Assembly (NCBI GenBank): GCA_029941905.1
Contig: JAPYTQ010000022.1
Location: forward strand, 1-64,000
Direction: 5' to 3'
Length of the DNA: 64,000 nucleotides
Source: JAHRVQ01 sp029941905
GTDB lineage: Bacteria > Pseudomonadota > Gammaproteobacteria > Pseudomonadales > Azotimanducaceae
The number at the start of each line of letters is the position of its first letter. The first letter of the stretch is position 1. Of this stretch, positions 34,338-43,278 are shown piece after piece. The position numbers were made by a program, and so were the translations under genes. The notes below the pieces were generated by a model, which saw only the letters and a program-made list of their open reading frames with translations, searched no databases and was not told the DNA's origin.

Positions 34338-35744
34338 ATGCAAGTAACCCTCGAAACCACTTCCGGCCTGGAACGTCGTATGCGAATTTCGGTGCCCGCC
34401 GAGCAATTGGACACCCAGGTGGCTGCGAAATTGAAACAGGCGGCAGGACAAGTTCGAATCAAGGGATTTCGTCCGGGAAAAGTCCCGATGCGAGAAGTAA
34501 AGCGCCGTTTTGGCGATGGTATTCGCCAGGAAGTAAGCTCTGAAGTCATGCAGTCTTCTTTCCTTGAGGCAGTTGAGAAAGAATCTGTTTCACCGGCCGG
34601 TACGCCGCAGATTGAAGACGTCAGCATGGAAGCCGGTAAGGATCTTGAATTTACCGCGATTTTTGAGGTGTTCCCGGAGATTTCCTTGTCTGATTTTGCT
34701 GAAATCGCCATCGATCGCCCGGTTTCAAACATTACGGCTGAAGACGTGGATAAGATGATCGATACCCTGGTTGAACAACGTACAGAATTTGAAGAGGTTG
34801 ACGGGGCTTGTAGTGAAGGTGACAAGGTTAATGTGGATTTTGAGGGCTTCGTCGACGGTGAAGCATTTGAAGGTGGTAAAGCCGAAGGCAGTGACCTCAT
34901 ACTAGGGTCCGGCAGCATGATCCCCGGGTTTGAAGATGGCATCGTCGGTGCCCTGAAGGGTGAAGATAAAGAGGTAACAGTTACCTTCCCCGATGAATAT
35001 CAATCGAAAGACCTGGCCGGAAAGCAAGCCTTGTTCAAGATCAAGGTCAACACCGTGTCCGCAGCAGTAAAGCCGGTATTGAATGATGAGTTCATTGAAA
35101 ACTTTGGGATTAAGGAAGGTGGAATTGAAGCATTCCGTGCCGAAGTCACATCCAATATGGAAAGAGAGCTCGAGTCAACCATCAAAAACAAGGTGAAGAA
35201 CCAGGTGATGGACGGCCTGCTCGCCAGCAACACGATCGACTTGCCAAAAGCGCTGATAGAGCAAGAGATTGACAGACAGAGACATGAAGCTGTGAATCAG
35301 TTTGGCGGTCACGACAAAATCGATCCTTCAATGCTACCGGCGGAAATGTTTACCGTACAGGCCAAAAAGAGGGTATCCCTGGGTCTTCTGGTTAATGCCG
35401 TCATCGAGCAATATGACGTCAAAACCGACGATGATAAGGTAAAAGAGACGATTGAGAAAATGGCCAGTTCATACGAGGATCCGGAACAGGTCATTAATTT
35501 CTACTACAGTAACGAGCAGCAACTTGCCCAGATCCAAAACATGGTACTTGAAGAACAGGTTGTTGATACCATTCTTGCCAAAGCCGTTGTAACAGACGTC
35601 GAGCAGGGATATGACGAAGCGATCAAATCCGCGCCGCAACCCGTGGAGCTGCCGGATGACTCATCCGTAGACGAGGAAACAACGGACAAGACGAAAGGAG
35701 CTGGCGGTGACGATGACGATACAGCAGGAACTTCTCCTTCCTAA
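34338..35744 (+). CDS. tig: Trigger factor chaperone
   Basis: Trigger factor binds the ribosome exit site and folds nascent chains. The 468-residue protein has the ribosome-binding segment KGFRPGKVP near residue 43 with the GFRxGKxP signature, the FKBP-type prolyl isomerase domain (about 150-245, with GDKVNVDFEGFVDGE and GSGSMIPGFEDGIVG) and a C-terminal chaperone domain. The last 40 residues are an acidic, low-complexity extension beyond the usual length of about 430. It leads the conserved tig-clpP-clpX-lon-hup-ppiD order. Confidence 0.96.
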   Translation: MQVTLETTSGLERRMRISVPAEQLDTQVAAKLKQAAGQVRIKGFRPGKVPMREVKRRFGDGIRQEVSSEVMQSSFLEAVEKESVSPAGTPQIEDVSMEAGKDLEFTAIFEVFPEISLSDFAEIAIDRPVSNITAEDVDKMIDTLVEQRTEFEEVDGACSEGDKVNVDFEGFVDGEAFEGGKAEGSDLILGSGSMIPGFEDGIVGALKGEDKEVTVTFPDEYQSKDLAGKQALFKIKVNTVSAAVKPVLNDEFIENFGIKEGGIEAFRAEVTSNMERELESTIKNKVKNQVMDGLLASNTIDLPKALIEQEIDRQRHEAVNQFGGHDKIDPSMLPAEMFTVQAKKRVSLGLLVNAVIEQYDVKTDDDKVKETIEKMASSYEDPEQVINFYYSNEQQLAQIQNMVLEEQVVDTILAKAVVTDVEQGYDEAIKSAPQPVELPDDSSVDEETTDKTKGAGGDDDDTAGTSPS

Positions 35745-35751
35745 AAGGACG

Positions 35752-35808
35752 TACCCAAAATGGTTCCCCCGACCCATTATATTCGTCTGATAAGCGTGGT
35801 TTTGGGTA
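35752..35808 (+). promoter_or_regulatory. Inverted repeat between tig and clpP
   Basis: TACCCAAAA (35752-35760) and TTTTGGGTA (35800-35808) are perfect 9-base arms 39 bases apart. The first begins 8 bases after the tig stop. No T-run follows, so it is not a standard terminator; an operator or a folded transcript end is possible. Confidence 0.4.
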
Positions 35809-35992
35809 AATCGGAACAGACGATTGCAAAATAGTCAGCGTAAAGCATTGAAGTTTTGCGAGAATGCCGCAATATTAGTCAGGTCGGAGTTGCGGTCGTA
35901 TGAGTAAGGCCATGATTTTTATATGGTTATACGGCAGGCAAAGAATCCGAAGCGACGTCTCTTAGGGGCGCATTCTTAGATAAGGGGTACAA

Positions 35993-36646
35993 ATGAGCGA
36001 CAAATTCGAAGATCAATTCCTCCCAGAGACCCGTGGCTTGGGGCTTGTACCCATGGTCGTGGAGCAGACTGCCCGCGGCGAACGCTCTTATGACATCTAT
36101 TCCCGGCTTCTCAAAGAGAGAATCATATTTATCGTCGGTCCTATCGACGACAATATTGCCAATGTCGTCGTTGCCCAGTTGCTGTTTGCAGAATCCGAAA
36201 ATGCAGACAAGGATGTTCAGTTGTACATTAATTCACCCGGTGGATCGGTCACTGCTGGTTTGGCGATTTATGACACCATGCAACTCATCAACTGTGACGT
36301 TAGCACCATGTGTATTGGTCAGGCAGCAAGCATGGGATCGTTCCTGCTCGCCGGTGGAGCCAAAGACAAGAGGTTCTGTTTACCGAATGCCCGGGTGATG
36401 ATACATCAGCCCAGCGGGGGGTCCCAGGGTCAAGCCTCTGACATTGAGATTCAGGCGAAGGAAATTCTGTTCTTACGTACTCGACTGAACGAAATACTGG
36501 CTTCACACACAGGTAAGAGCGTGGAGCAAATTGCTATCGATACCGAGCGAGACAATTTTATGACCGCTCATCAGGCACTCGAGTATGGTCTGATTGACAG
36601 GGTTCAAGAGGCACGTATGACGCTGGCTGCAGTCAAGGACCGATAG
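35993..36646 (+). CDS. clpP: ATP-dependent Clp protease proteolytic subunit
   Basis: ClpP forms the 14-subunit chamber that degrades proteins fed by ClpX or ClpA. The 217-residue protein has the catalytic Ser in GQAASMGSFLL, His in ARVMIHQPSGG and Asp in the following DTERDNFM region. The start MSDKFEDQF follows AAGGGG. Its arrangement 131 bases before clpX is conserved in gammaproteobacteria. Confidence 0.97.
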   Translation: MSDKFEDQFLPETRGLGLVPMVVEQTARGERSYDIYSRLLKERIIFIVGPIDDNIANVVVAQLLFAESENADKDVQLYINSPGGSVTAGLAIYDTMQLINCDVSTMCIGQAASMGSFLLAGGAKDKRFCLPNARVMIHQPSGGSQGQASDIEIQAKEILFLRTRLNEILASHTGKSVEQIAIDTERDNFMTAHQALEYGLIDRVQEARMTLAAVKDR

Positions 36647-36777
36647 AAAGAGAGATCGGCGGGGACAGACGAAATACACTCAAATTTTATTTGAGTTCTC
36701 ATTTGGACCACTTTTAGATAAAATTTAAGCATCAATGCGACAGGTATGTTGAACATAAGCATTAAAGAGGAGTTGTA

Positions 36778-38049
36778 ATGTCCGACGAACACGATGGTGG
36801 TGATGGTAAATTACTCCATTGCAATTTTTGTGGAAAAAGCCAGCATGAGGTTCGAAAGCTCATAGCCGGGCCATCCGTCTATGTCTGTGATGAATGTGTG
36901 GAACTCTGTAACGACATTATTCGAGAGGAATTGCAGGAGAGCAGCGATGAAGCTGAAAAGAAAAACCTGCCCACCCCACACGAAATTAAAGACATCCTTG
37001 ATGAGTATGTTATCGGCCAGGATTGGGCGAAGAAAGTCCTGTCTGTCGCTGTTTACAATCATTACAAGCGGCTGAATTATTCCGGCAAGAAAGGGGACGT
37101 TGAACTCCAAAAGAGTAATATTTTGCTGGTAGGTCCGACGGGGGTTGGTAAAACCCTGCTTGCCGAGACGCTGGCGCGTTTGTTAGATGTACCATTTACC
37201 ATTGCGGATGCGACTACACTGACCGAAGCCGGTTATGTGGGTGAGGATGTTGAAAACATTATCCAGAAGTTGTTACAGAAATGTGATTACGATGTGGATA
37301 AGGCACAAATCGGCATCGTCTACATCGACGAAATCGACAAGATTTCTCGAAAGTCCGACAATCCGTCAATTACCAGGGATGTGTCCGGTGAAGGTGTGCA
37401 GCAAGCCCTGTTAAAACTGATTGAAGGCACTGTAGCCTCGGTTCCACCGCAAGGTGGTCGAAAGCACCCTCAACAGGAATTTCTGCAGGTTGATACGACA
37501 AATATTCTGTTTATCTGTGGAGGCGCCTTTTCGGGGCTCGATAAAGTCATTCTCGATCGTTCCTCAAAAAGTGGTATTGGATTTGGAGCGACCATTGAGA
37601 CTGTTGCCAACAAGAAGAACCTCGGGGACATATTGCGAACTGTACAGCCGGAAGACTTGGTCAGGTACGGCCTGATACCAGAGTTTGTAGGCCGCTTGCC
37701 AGTTTTTGCGACACTGGACGAATTGGATGCTGCGGCTTTGGTACGAATCCTCAAAGAGCCCAAGAATGCATACACCAAGCAATATTCAAAGCTGTTTGAA
37801 ATGGAAGGCGTTGAGATCGATTTCAGGGAAGAAGCGCTCGCCGCCATTGCAGAGAAAGCAATGGAGCGTAAAACCGGCGCAAGGGGTCTCAGATCCATCC
37901 TCGAGGCGGTTCTGCTTGAGATCATGTATGAGATTCCGTCCGAAGAAAATGTCACCAAGGTTGTTATTGACGAAAGTGTCATTGCTGGCACCTCTGAACC
38001 GTTATTGATTTACGAAAATCCCGAACAGGTAAAGGCGGCGCCGGAATAG
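36778..38049 (+). CDS. clpX: ATP-dependent Clp protease unfoldase subunit
   Basis: ClpX is the hexameric AAA+ unfoldase of ClpXP. The 423-residue protein starts with the zinc-binding domain HCNFCGK and YVCDECVELC. It continues with Walker A GPTGVGKTLLAE, the pore loop GYVGEDVEN, Walker B IVYIDEIDKI and the RKH loop GGRKHPQQ. All functional motifs are present. The ribosome site AGAGGAG precedes the ATG. A strong intrinsic terminator follows at 38072. Confidence 0.97.
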   Translation: MSDEHDGGDGKLLHCNFCGKSQHEVRKLIAGPSVYVCDECVELCNDIIREELQESSDEAEKKNLPTPHEIKDILDEYVIGQDWAKKVLSVAVYNHYKRLNYSGKKGDVELQKSNILLVGPTGVGKTLLAETLARLLDVPFTIADATTLTEAGYVGEDVENIIQKLLQKCDYDVDKAQIGIVYIDEIDKISRKSDNPSITRDVSGEGVQQALLKLIEGTVASVPPQGGRKHPQQEFLQVDTTNILFICGGAFSGLDKVILDRSSKSGIGFGATIETVANKKNLGDILRTVQPEDLVRYGLIPEFVGRLPVFATLDELDAAALVRILKEPKNAYTKQYSKLFEMEGVEIDFREEALAAIAEKAMERKTGARGLRSILEAVLLEIMYEIPSEENVTKVVIDESVIAGTSEPLLIYENPEQVKAAPE

Positions 38050-38071
38050 AGGACCAGTTCGACAAGGTGAT

Positions 38072-38095
38072 AAAAAGGGGCGTTTGCCCCTTTTT
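38072..38095 (+). terminator. Rho-independent terminator after clpX
   Basis: Arms AAAAAGGGGC and GCCCCTTTTT pair around a short GTTT loop and end in a T-run. It lies 23 bases after the clpX stop and separates clpPX from lon. Confidence 0.9.
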
Positions 38096-38222
38096 CTTTG
38101 GGAATCAGGACGCATATAGGAAGCTAGCGTTGCTTTTCGCCCCGGATCCGATCAACAACAGTATTAATCGGACAAATAACGGGAATAAAGGAGCAGGCGG
38201 TCGCTTATTCTTTGTAAGATAT

Positions 38223-38259
38223 GCATGAAACATTCAGACTCTGTCTTTGTCTTTCATGC
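38223..38259 (+). promoter_or_regulatory. Inverted repeat upstream of lon
   Basis: GCATGAAA (38223-38230) and TTTCATGC (38252-38259) are perfect 8-base arms with a 21-base spacer, 62 bases in front of the lon start. The size suits an operator bound by a dimer or a leader hairpin. No clear sigma-32 promoter was recognised next to it. Confidence 0.45.
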
Positions 38260-38320
38260 GAGAACGCAGGCAGCTGATAATTATCGGTGATAGCTTGACC
38301 CATTTAAATCAGGAGTGCTT

Positions 38321-40729
38321 ATGGCAACCCTCACCAATGTACCCATAGTAACCCTCCGCGATATGGTGGTTTATCCTCATGGTGTTCAGCCTTTGTTCAT
38401 TGGTACAGAAAAATCTATCAGGGCACTCGACTACGCTCAGAAAAACGATAAGGAAAAAAAGGTACTGCTGGTTGCCAAGCGGGATCCTGAGAACGAGGAG
38501 CCTGGCGTAAAGGATCTTTATCGGTTCGGAACCATTGCCACTATCCTGCAACTCATTCGCCTCCCGGACAAGACTGTAAAGATCCTGGTTGAAGGTGGAT
38601 CCCGGGCAGAGGTAACAGATATCAATGATGTCGACCAATATTTTACCGGCAATGTCAATGTAATCGAGGACGAGCCGCTAAGTGCGAAAGAATCCGAAGC
38701 ACTTCTTCGCTCACTGATGTCTGCTTTTGACCAGTATGTCCAGCTAAGTAAAAAAGTGCCGCCAGAAGTCATGACATCCCTGTCGAATGTGGATGATCCC
38801 AGCAGGCTGGTTGACACGATTGCCGCTCAGATGAATTTGAAACTCGATGAGAAGCAACAGATTCTTGAAATGACCAGCCTTGGTGAGCGCATCGAGCATA
38901 TGATGAAGTTGCTGGAATCCGAAATAGACCTGTTCAATGTTGAAAAACGTATTCGTGGCCGGGTGAAGAAACAAATGGAAAAAAGCCAGCGTGAGTATTA
39001 CCTGAACGAGCAGATGAAGGCCATCGAGAAAGAACTGGGAGATCTTGATGATGTACCTAACGAAATCGAAGAGATCCAGCAGAAACTCGAAAGTGCTGGT
39101 ATGCCGAAGGAAGCCAAAGATAAAACGGCAACGGAAATAAACAAATTAAAAATGATGTCACCCATGTCTGCTGAGGCGACCGTCGTGCGCAGCTACATTG
39201 ACTGGATGCTGTCTGTTCCCTGGAAAAAACGCTCAAAAGTCAGGACTGACATTGTTAAGGCAGAAGAAGTTCTGGAAGCCGATCATTATGGTCTGAATGA
39301 AGTCAAGGAACGTATTCTTGAATATCTTGCCGTACAAAAACGAGTCAAGAAAATCAAGGGACCGGTGTTGTGCCTGGTCGGTCCTCCAGGGGTGGGTAAA
39401 ACTTCACTGGGTGAATCTATCGCCAGGGCAACAAATCGAAAATTTATCAGGATGGCCGTCGGCGGGGTCCGTGATGAAGCTGAAATAAGAGGTCACCGTC
39501 GAACCTATATCGGTTCAATGCCTGGCAAGATTATCCAGAAACTGTCCAAGGTAGGTGTCAGGAATCCCCTGTTTTTATTGGATGAAATAGACAAGATGGG
39601 TCAGGACCATCGGGGCGATCCGGCATCAGCCTTATTGGAAGTGCTTGATCCGGAGCAAAATAATTCCTTTAACGATCATTACATGGAAGTGGATTATGAC
39701 CTCTCTGAGGTGATGTTCATTTGTACCTCGAACTCCATGAATATTCCCGCGCCGTTGTTAGACCGGATGGAGATTATTCGTATTCCCGGTTATACCGAAG
39801 ACGAAAAACTCAATATTGCAACGAGGTACCTGATACCAAAACAAATGGAGAACAATGGCCTGTTTAAAAATGAATTGGAAATTGCGGACTCGGCTGTACT
39901 GGACATCATTCGCTACTACACAAGAGAGGCTGGGGTTCGCGGTTTGGAGCGGGAAATTGCCAAACTGTGCCGTAAGGTCGTGAAGCAGAGTGCGATGGCT
40001 GTAGAGGAAAATGAGACAAAATTGCATACTTTGGAAAGTGACAACCTTGAAGAGTTCTCCGGCGTTCGCAAATTCAGTTTCGGCAGGGCAGAAGAGAAGG
40101 ATCAAATTGGTCAGGTTACCGGTCTCGCCGTCACCAGTGTGGGTGGCGAGCTGTTATCTATTGAGGCAGTTGCAGTACCAGGAAAAGGCCGCACAACCAA
40201 GACAGGGTCCCTGGGCGATGTCATGCAGGAATCTATCCAGGCTGCCATAACCGTTGTCCGGAGTCGGGCTGAAGTACTGGGTATCCCAAAAGACTTCCAT
40301 GAAGAATATGATTTACACATTCATATGCCAGAAGGCGCCACACCAAAAGATGGCCCCAGTGCTGGTATCGCGTTGTGTACTGCTCTGGTGTCGGTGTTAA
40401 GCGGAATTCCTGCCAGAGCAGATGTGGCAATGACCGGGGAAATAACCTTGCGTGGCCAGGTGTTGCCGATTGGTGGGCTGAAGGAAAAGCTCCTGGCTGC
40501 TCATCGTGGTGGCATCCGTGAAGTTTTGATTCCGGATGAAAATCAAAGAGATCTCAAGGAAATCCCTGACAATATTAAGGGTGATCTTGTCATCAAGCCG
40601 GTCAAGTGGATAGACGAGGTATTGGAAATTGCATTACAGCGAGCACCGGAGCCAGTGGCCACGACAGTGACAAGTGATTCCGAAACAGGGGTAGAAAGTG
40701 ATGCAGACCACAGAATCTCTGCACATTAG
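38321..40729 (+). CDS. lon: ATP-dependent Lon protease
   Basis: Lon degrades misfolded and regulatory proteins in the cytoplasm. The 802-residue protein has the N-terminal LAN domain (VPIVTLRDMVVYPHG), Walker A GPPGVGKTSLGE, Walker B PLFLLDEIDKMG and the proteolytic Ser in PKDGPSAGIALC with Lys in GGLKEKLLAAHRGG. ATG 38321 follows AGGAG at 38311, which decides against the GTG six bases earlier. The extra C-terminal tail is short. The standard place after clpX and before hup is kept. Confidence 0.97.
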   Translation: MATLTNVPIVTLRDMVVYPHGVQPLFIGTEKSIRALDYAQKNDKEKKVLLVAKRDPENEEPGVKDLYRFGTIATILQLIRLPDKTVKILVEGGSRAEVTDINDVDQYFTGNVNVIEDEPLSAKESEALLRSLMSAFDQYVQLSKKVPPEVMTSLSNVDDPSRLVDTIAAQMNLKLDEKQQILEMTSLGERIEHMMKLLESEIDLFNVEKRIRGRVKKQMEKSQREYYLNEQMKAIEKELGDLDDVPNEIEEIQQKLESAGMPKEAKDKTATEINKLKMMSPMSAEATVVRSYIDWMLSVPWKKRSKVRTDIVKAEEVLEADHYGLNEVKERILEYLAVQKRVKKIKGPVLCLVGPPGVGKTSLGESIARATNRKFIRMAVGGVRDEAEIRGHRRTYIGSMPGKIIQKLSKVGVRNPLFLLDEIDKMGQDHRGDPASALLEVLDPEQNNSFNDHYMEVDYDLSEVMFICTSNSMNIPAPLLDRMEIIRIPGYTEDEKLNIATRYLIPKQMENNGLFKNELEIADSAVLDIIRYYTREAGVRGLEREIAKLCRKVVKQSAMAVEENETKLHTLESDNLEEFSGVRKFSFGRAEEKDQIGQVTGLAVTSVGGELLSIEAVAVPGKGRTTKTGSLGDVMQESIQAAITVVRSRAEVLGIPKDFHEEYDLHIHMPEGATPKDGPSAGIALCTALVSVLSGIPARADVAMTGEITLRGQVLPIGGLKEKLLAAHRGGIREVLIPDENQRDLKEIPDNIKGDLVIKPVKWIDEVLEIALQRAPEPVATTVTSDSETGVESDADHRISAH

Positions 40730-40739
40730 GAGTTTTGGC

Positions 40740-40769
40740 TTGACAGCTATTTTGTCCAGTTGGTATAAC
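40740..40769 (+). promoter_or_regulatory. Sigma-70 promoter of hup
   Basis: A perfect TTGACA (40740-40745) and TATAAC (40764-40769) are 18 bases apart, about 90 bases in front of the hup start. It begins 10 bases after the lon stop, so hup has its own strong promoter. Confidence 0.75.
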
Positions 40770-40861
40770 ATGGTACGGGATATCTGCGAAGGATCCACGG
40801 GCCAGCTTGAAACGGTTCTAATCGTTAAAAAACTAGAATTAATTACCTAAAGGGGTACAGA

Positions 40862-41134
40862 GTGAACAAACAAGAACTAATTGAAAACATCGCGACATCA
40901 GCTGATATCACCAAAGCAGCATCGGGTCGGGCACTCGATGCAATGATCGATTCTGTTACAGGTGCTTTGAAGAATGGTGATTCGGTTGTACTGGTTGGAT
41001 TTGGTACTTTCAATGTCAGGGATCGTGCGGCGAGAACCGGTCGCAATCCTCAGACGGGTGAAGAAATCCAGATAAAAGCCGCTAAGGTACCAGCATTTAA
41101 GGCAGGTAAAGCCCTTAAAGACGCCGTCAACTGA
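40862..41134 (+). CDS. hupB: DNA-binding protein HU, beta type
   Basis: HU bends and wraps DNA as a dimer. The 90-residue protein has the family signature VGFGTFNVRDRAARTGRNPQTGE covering the beta-arm, with the Pro at the arm tip in GRNPQ. GTG start at 40862 follows AAAGGGG. Position between lon and ppiD is that of hupB in E. coli and Pseudomonas. A terminator follows. Confidence 0.97.
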   Translation: MNKQELIENIATSADITKAASGRALDAMIDSVTGALKNGDSVVLVGFGTFNVRDRAARTGRNPQTGEEIQIKAAKVPAFKAGKALKDAVN

Positions 41135-41251
41135 TCGGGGATTATTGGGTTATTGCTGTTAGCTTCTGATTCTTAGCGCAGACTACAATTACGTAGTGAT
41201 ATTGTTAAGTAGTATTGGAGTGACAGCGGTATAGTTAATTAAGTAATATTG

Positions 41252-41279
41252 AATGGCGCATTATTGATGCGCCATTTTT
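41252..41279 (+). terminator. Rho-independent terminator after hup
   Basis: AATGGCGCAT and ATGCGCCATT form a perfect 10-base stem around TATTG, followed by a T-run. It lies about 120 bases after the hup stop. Confidence 0.92.
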
Positions 41280-41383
41280 CGTCCACATTTTTTAACACAA
41301 AGACATTCCGGGGGTTTTGTTCGTACTAAACGGGCAGACCATGCAGGTAAGTTACAAGCTGATTTGTTTTTACGAGGTTAAAC

Positions 41384-43273
41384 ATGTCAATTCAAGATAT
41401 ACGGGACCGGTCGGGCGGTGTCGTAACCAAAGTTATCGTCGGTCTGATAATCGTTGTTTTTGCCTTATTTGGTATGGGATCGATTACCACATTCCTGGCA
41501 CCCGTACCTAAGGTTGCAACGGTTAATGGTGAAGACATCACTACCCAGGAAATGCAGGTTGAGCTTGAACGAAATCGACGTATTATGTTGTCACGTAATC
41601 GAGATCCGAATTCAATTGACGAAGATGTACTTCGGCAGAGCGTGCTGCAAACTCTTATCACGCGAAAGTTACTGACACAGGCAGCGAATGAGATGGGACT
41701 GCAGTTCAGCAATACAAGCCTGGACGCGGACATCCTTGCAACACCCGTGTTCCAGGTTGATGGGGTTTACGATCCTGGTCAGTTTCAACTTGTCATAGGT
41801 TCTGCAGGCTACAGCCCCGTATCCTATCGTAACGAAATACGCCGGGACAAGCTGTTCACTCAACTCGACACCGGTATCAGGGGCACCTCTTTTTTTACCA
41901 ACGATGAAGTCGCGCGAACGAGTAGCCTCGCGCAGCAAACTCGCGATATCGCCTATTTAAGAGTTGATGTCGCCGCCCTGAGTGAGACAGTAGACGTTAG
42001 TACAGAAGAGATTGAGTCTTACTACCAGGCACACCAGAGTGACTTTATGACAGAGGAAACGGTGGATATTGCCTATATTGAACTGAAGCGAGATGACTTT
42101 TTTGGAACAGTTGAAGTCTCTGAAGAAGCATTGTCGTCTTTTTTCGAAGAAACGAGTGAGTCGTACGCCGAACCAGAGCGACGGCGAGTTGCTCACATCC
42201 TGATAGAAATCAATGATGGAGTTTCTGAAGAATCCGCCAGGCAAAAAATAGACGAAATCCATGCGAGAATTACCACCTCAGGGGAAGGTTTTGAGGCGTT
42301 AGCAATAGAGTTATCCGATGATCCGGGCTCCGCGGAAAATGGTGGTGATCTTGGGTTTAACGATGCGGGTACTTTTGTTGAGGAATTTGAAGCAGTCTCG
42401 AACATCCTGACCATGAACCAGTTATCTGAACCGGTGAAAACCGAGTTTGGATATCATCTGATAAAACTGCTGGATCTAGAAGCGGCAAAGCAGCCTGAGT
42501 TCGCCGAAGTCCGAGAATTAGTTGAGGCAGAGTTCCGAGAGCTTGGAGCTGAAGAGATATTTGTAAACAAATCTTCCAGGTTGAGCGAAATTTCCTATGA
42601 ATCACCGGATCTTGTGGGACCCTCTGAAGAGTTGGAACTTGAATTGAAAACAATGGGAAAAGTTGCAAGGACCGGTAGCAACACGGGCGTAGCAAATAGT
42701 CAGGCGGTGAAAGATGCCCTGTTCAGCCCCGATGTCCTGTTTGATGGCAACAACAGCAATCTTCTGGAAATCACTCCCAACCATCATATCGTGGTGCGGG
42801 TAACTGCCCATCAACCCCGGGAAATAAAAGCACTTGAGACTGTCACGGAAGTGGTAACTGCGGATATAGCCCTGGAAAAATCAGCTGAACTTGCGGAATC
42901 CCAGGCACAAGAAATGGTTGCCATGCTCGAAGATGGTTCGATTACGCGCTTTGTTGCTGATCAGTATGGTTTGGTATGGACGGTGGTGGCGGACGCTACC
43001 CGGACTCAACCCGGGATGGATAGGGAGATTAATCGTCAGGCGTTTGGTTTACCTCGCCCGGAAGAGGGTAACAAGTCGGTTGGTTATGCAATTTTATCCG
43101 ATGGAGATTCGGCGGTGATCAGTGTCACCAACGTCAACAACAAAGATCAAAATGACGTGACCCGGCAGGAGTTATCAAACTTTTCCCGGGCACTTGCTTC
43201 CCAGCAGGGCGCAATTGATTATTCTGAATTCCGGGATAATCTGGCCGCTTCCGGGTCAGTCGATACTCTTTGA
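41384..43273 (+). CDS. ppiD: Periplasmic folding chaperone PpiD, SurA/parvulin type
   Basis: The 629-residue protein is anchored by one N-terminal helix (about 17-38, VIVGLIIVVFALFGMG) and has SurA-like N-terminal helices and a parvulin domain at about 265-360 with RRVAHILIEI, ALAIELSDDPGSAENGGDLGF and a final GYHLIKLLDL. PpiD works at the Sec exit on newly exported outer-membrane proteins. Length is near the E. coli 623. Convergent with mltD, 5 bases between stops. Confidence 0.95.
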   Translation: MSIQDIRDRSGGVVTKVIVGLIIVVFALFGMGSITTFLAPVPKVATVNGEDITTQEMQVELERNRRIMLSRNRDPNSIDEDVLRQSVLQTLITRKLLTQAANEMGLQFSNTSLDADILATPVFQVDGVYDPGQFQLVIGSAGYSPVSYRNEIRRDKLFTQLDTGIRGTSFFTNDEVARTSSLAQQTRDIAYLRVDVAALSETVDVSTEEIESYYQAHQSDFMTEETVDIAYIELKRDDFFGTVEVSEEALSSFFEETSESYAEPERRRVAHILIEINDGVSEESARQKIDEIHARITTSGEGFEALAIELSDDPGSAENGGDLGFNDAGTFVEEFEAVSNILTMNQLSEPVKTEFGYHLIKLLDLEAAKQPEFAEVRELVEAEFRELGAEEIFVNKSSRLSEISYESPDLVGPSEELELELKTMGKVARTGSNTGVANSQAVKDALFSPDVLFDGNNSNLLEITPNHHIVVRVTAHQPREIKALETVTEVVTADIALEKSAELAESQAQEMVAMLEDGSITRFVADQYGLVWTVVADATRTQPGMDREINRQAFGLPRPEEGNKSVGYAILSDGDSAVISVTNVNNKDQNDVTRQELSNFSRALASQQGAIDYSEFRDNLAASGSVDTL

Positions 43274-43278
43274 GTTTT

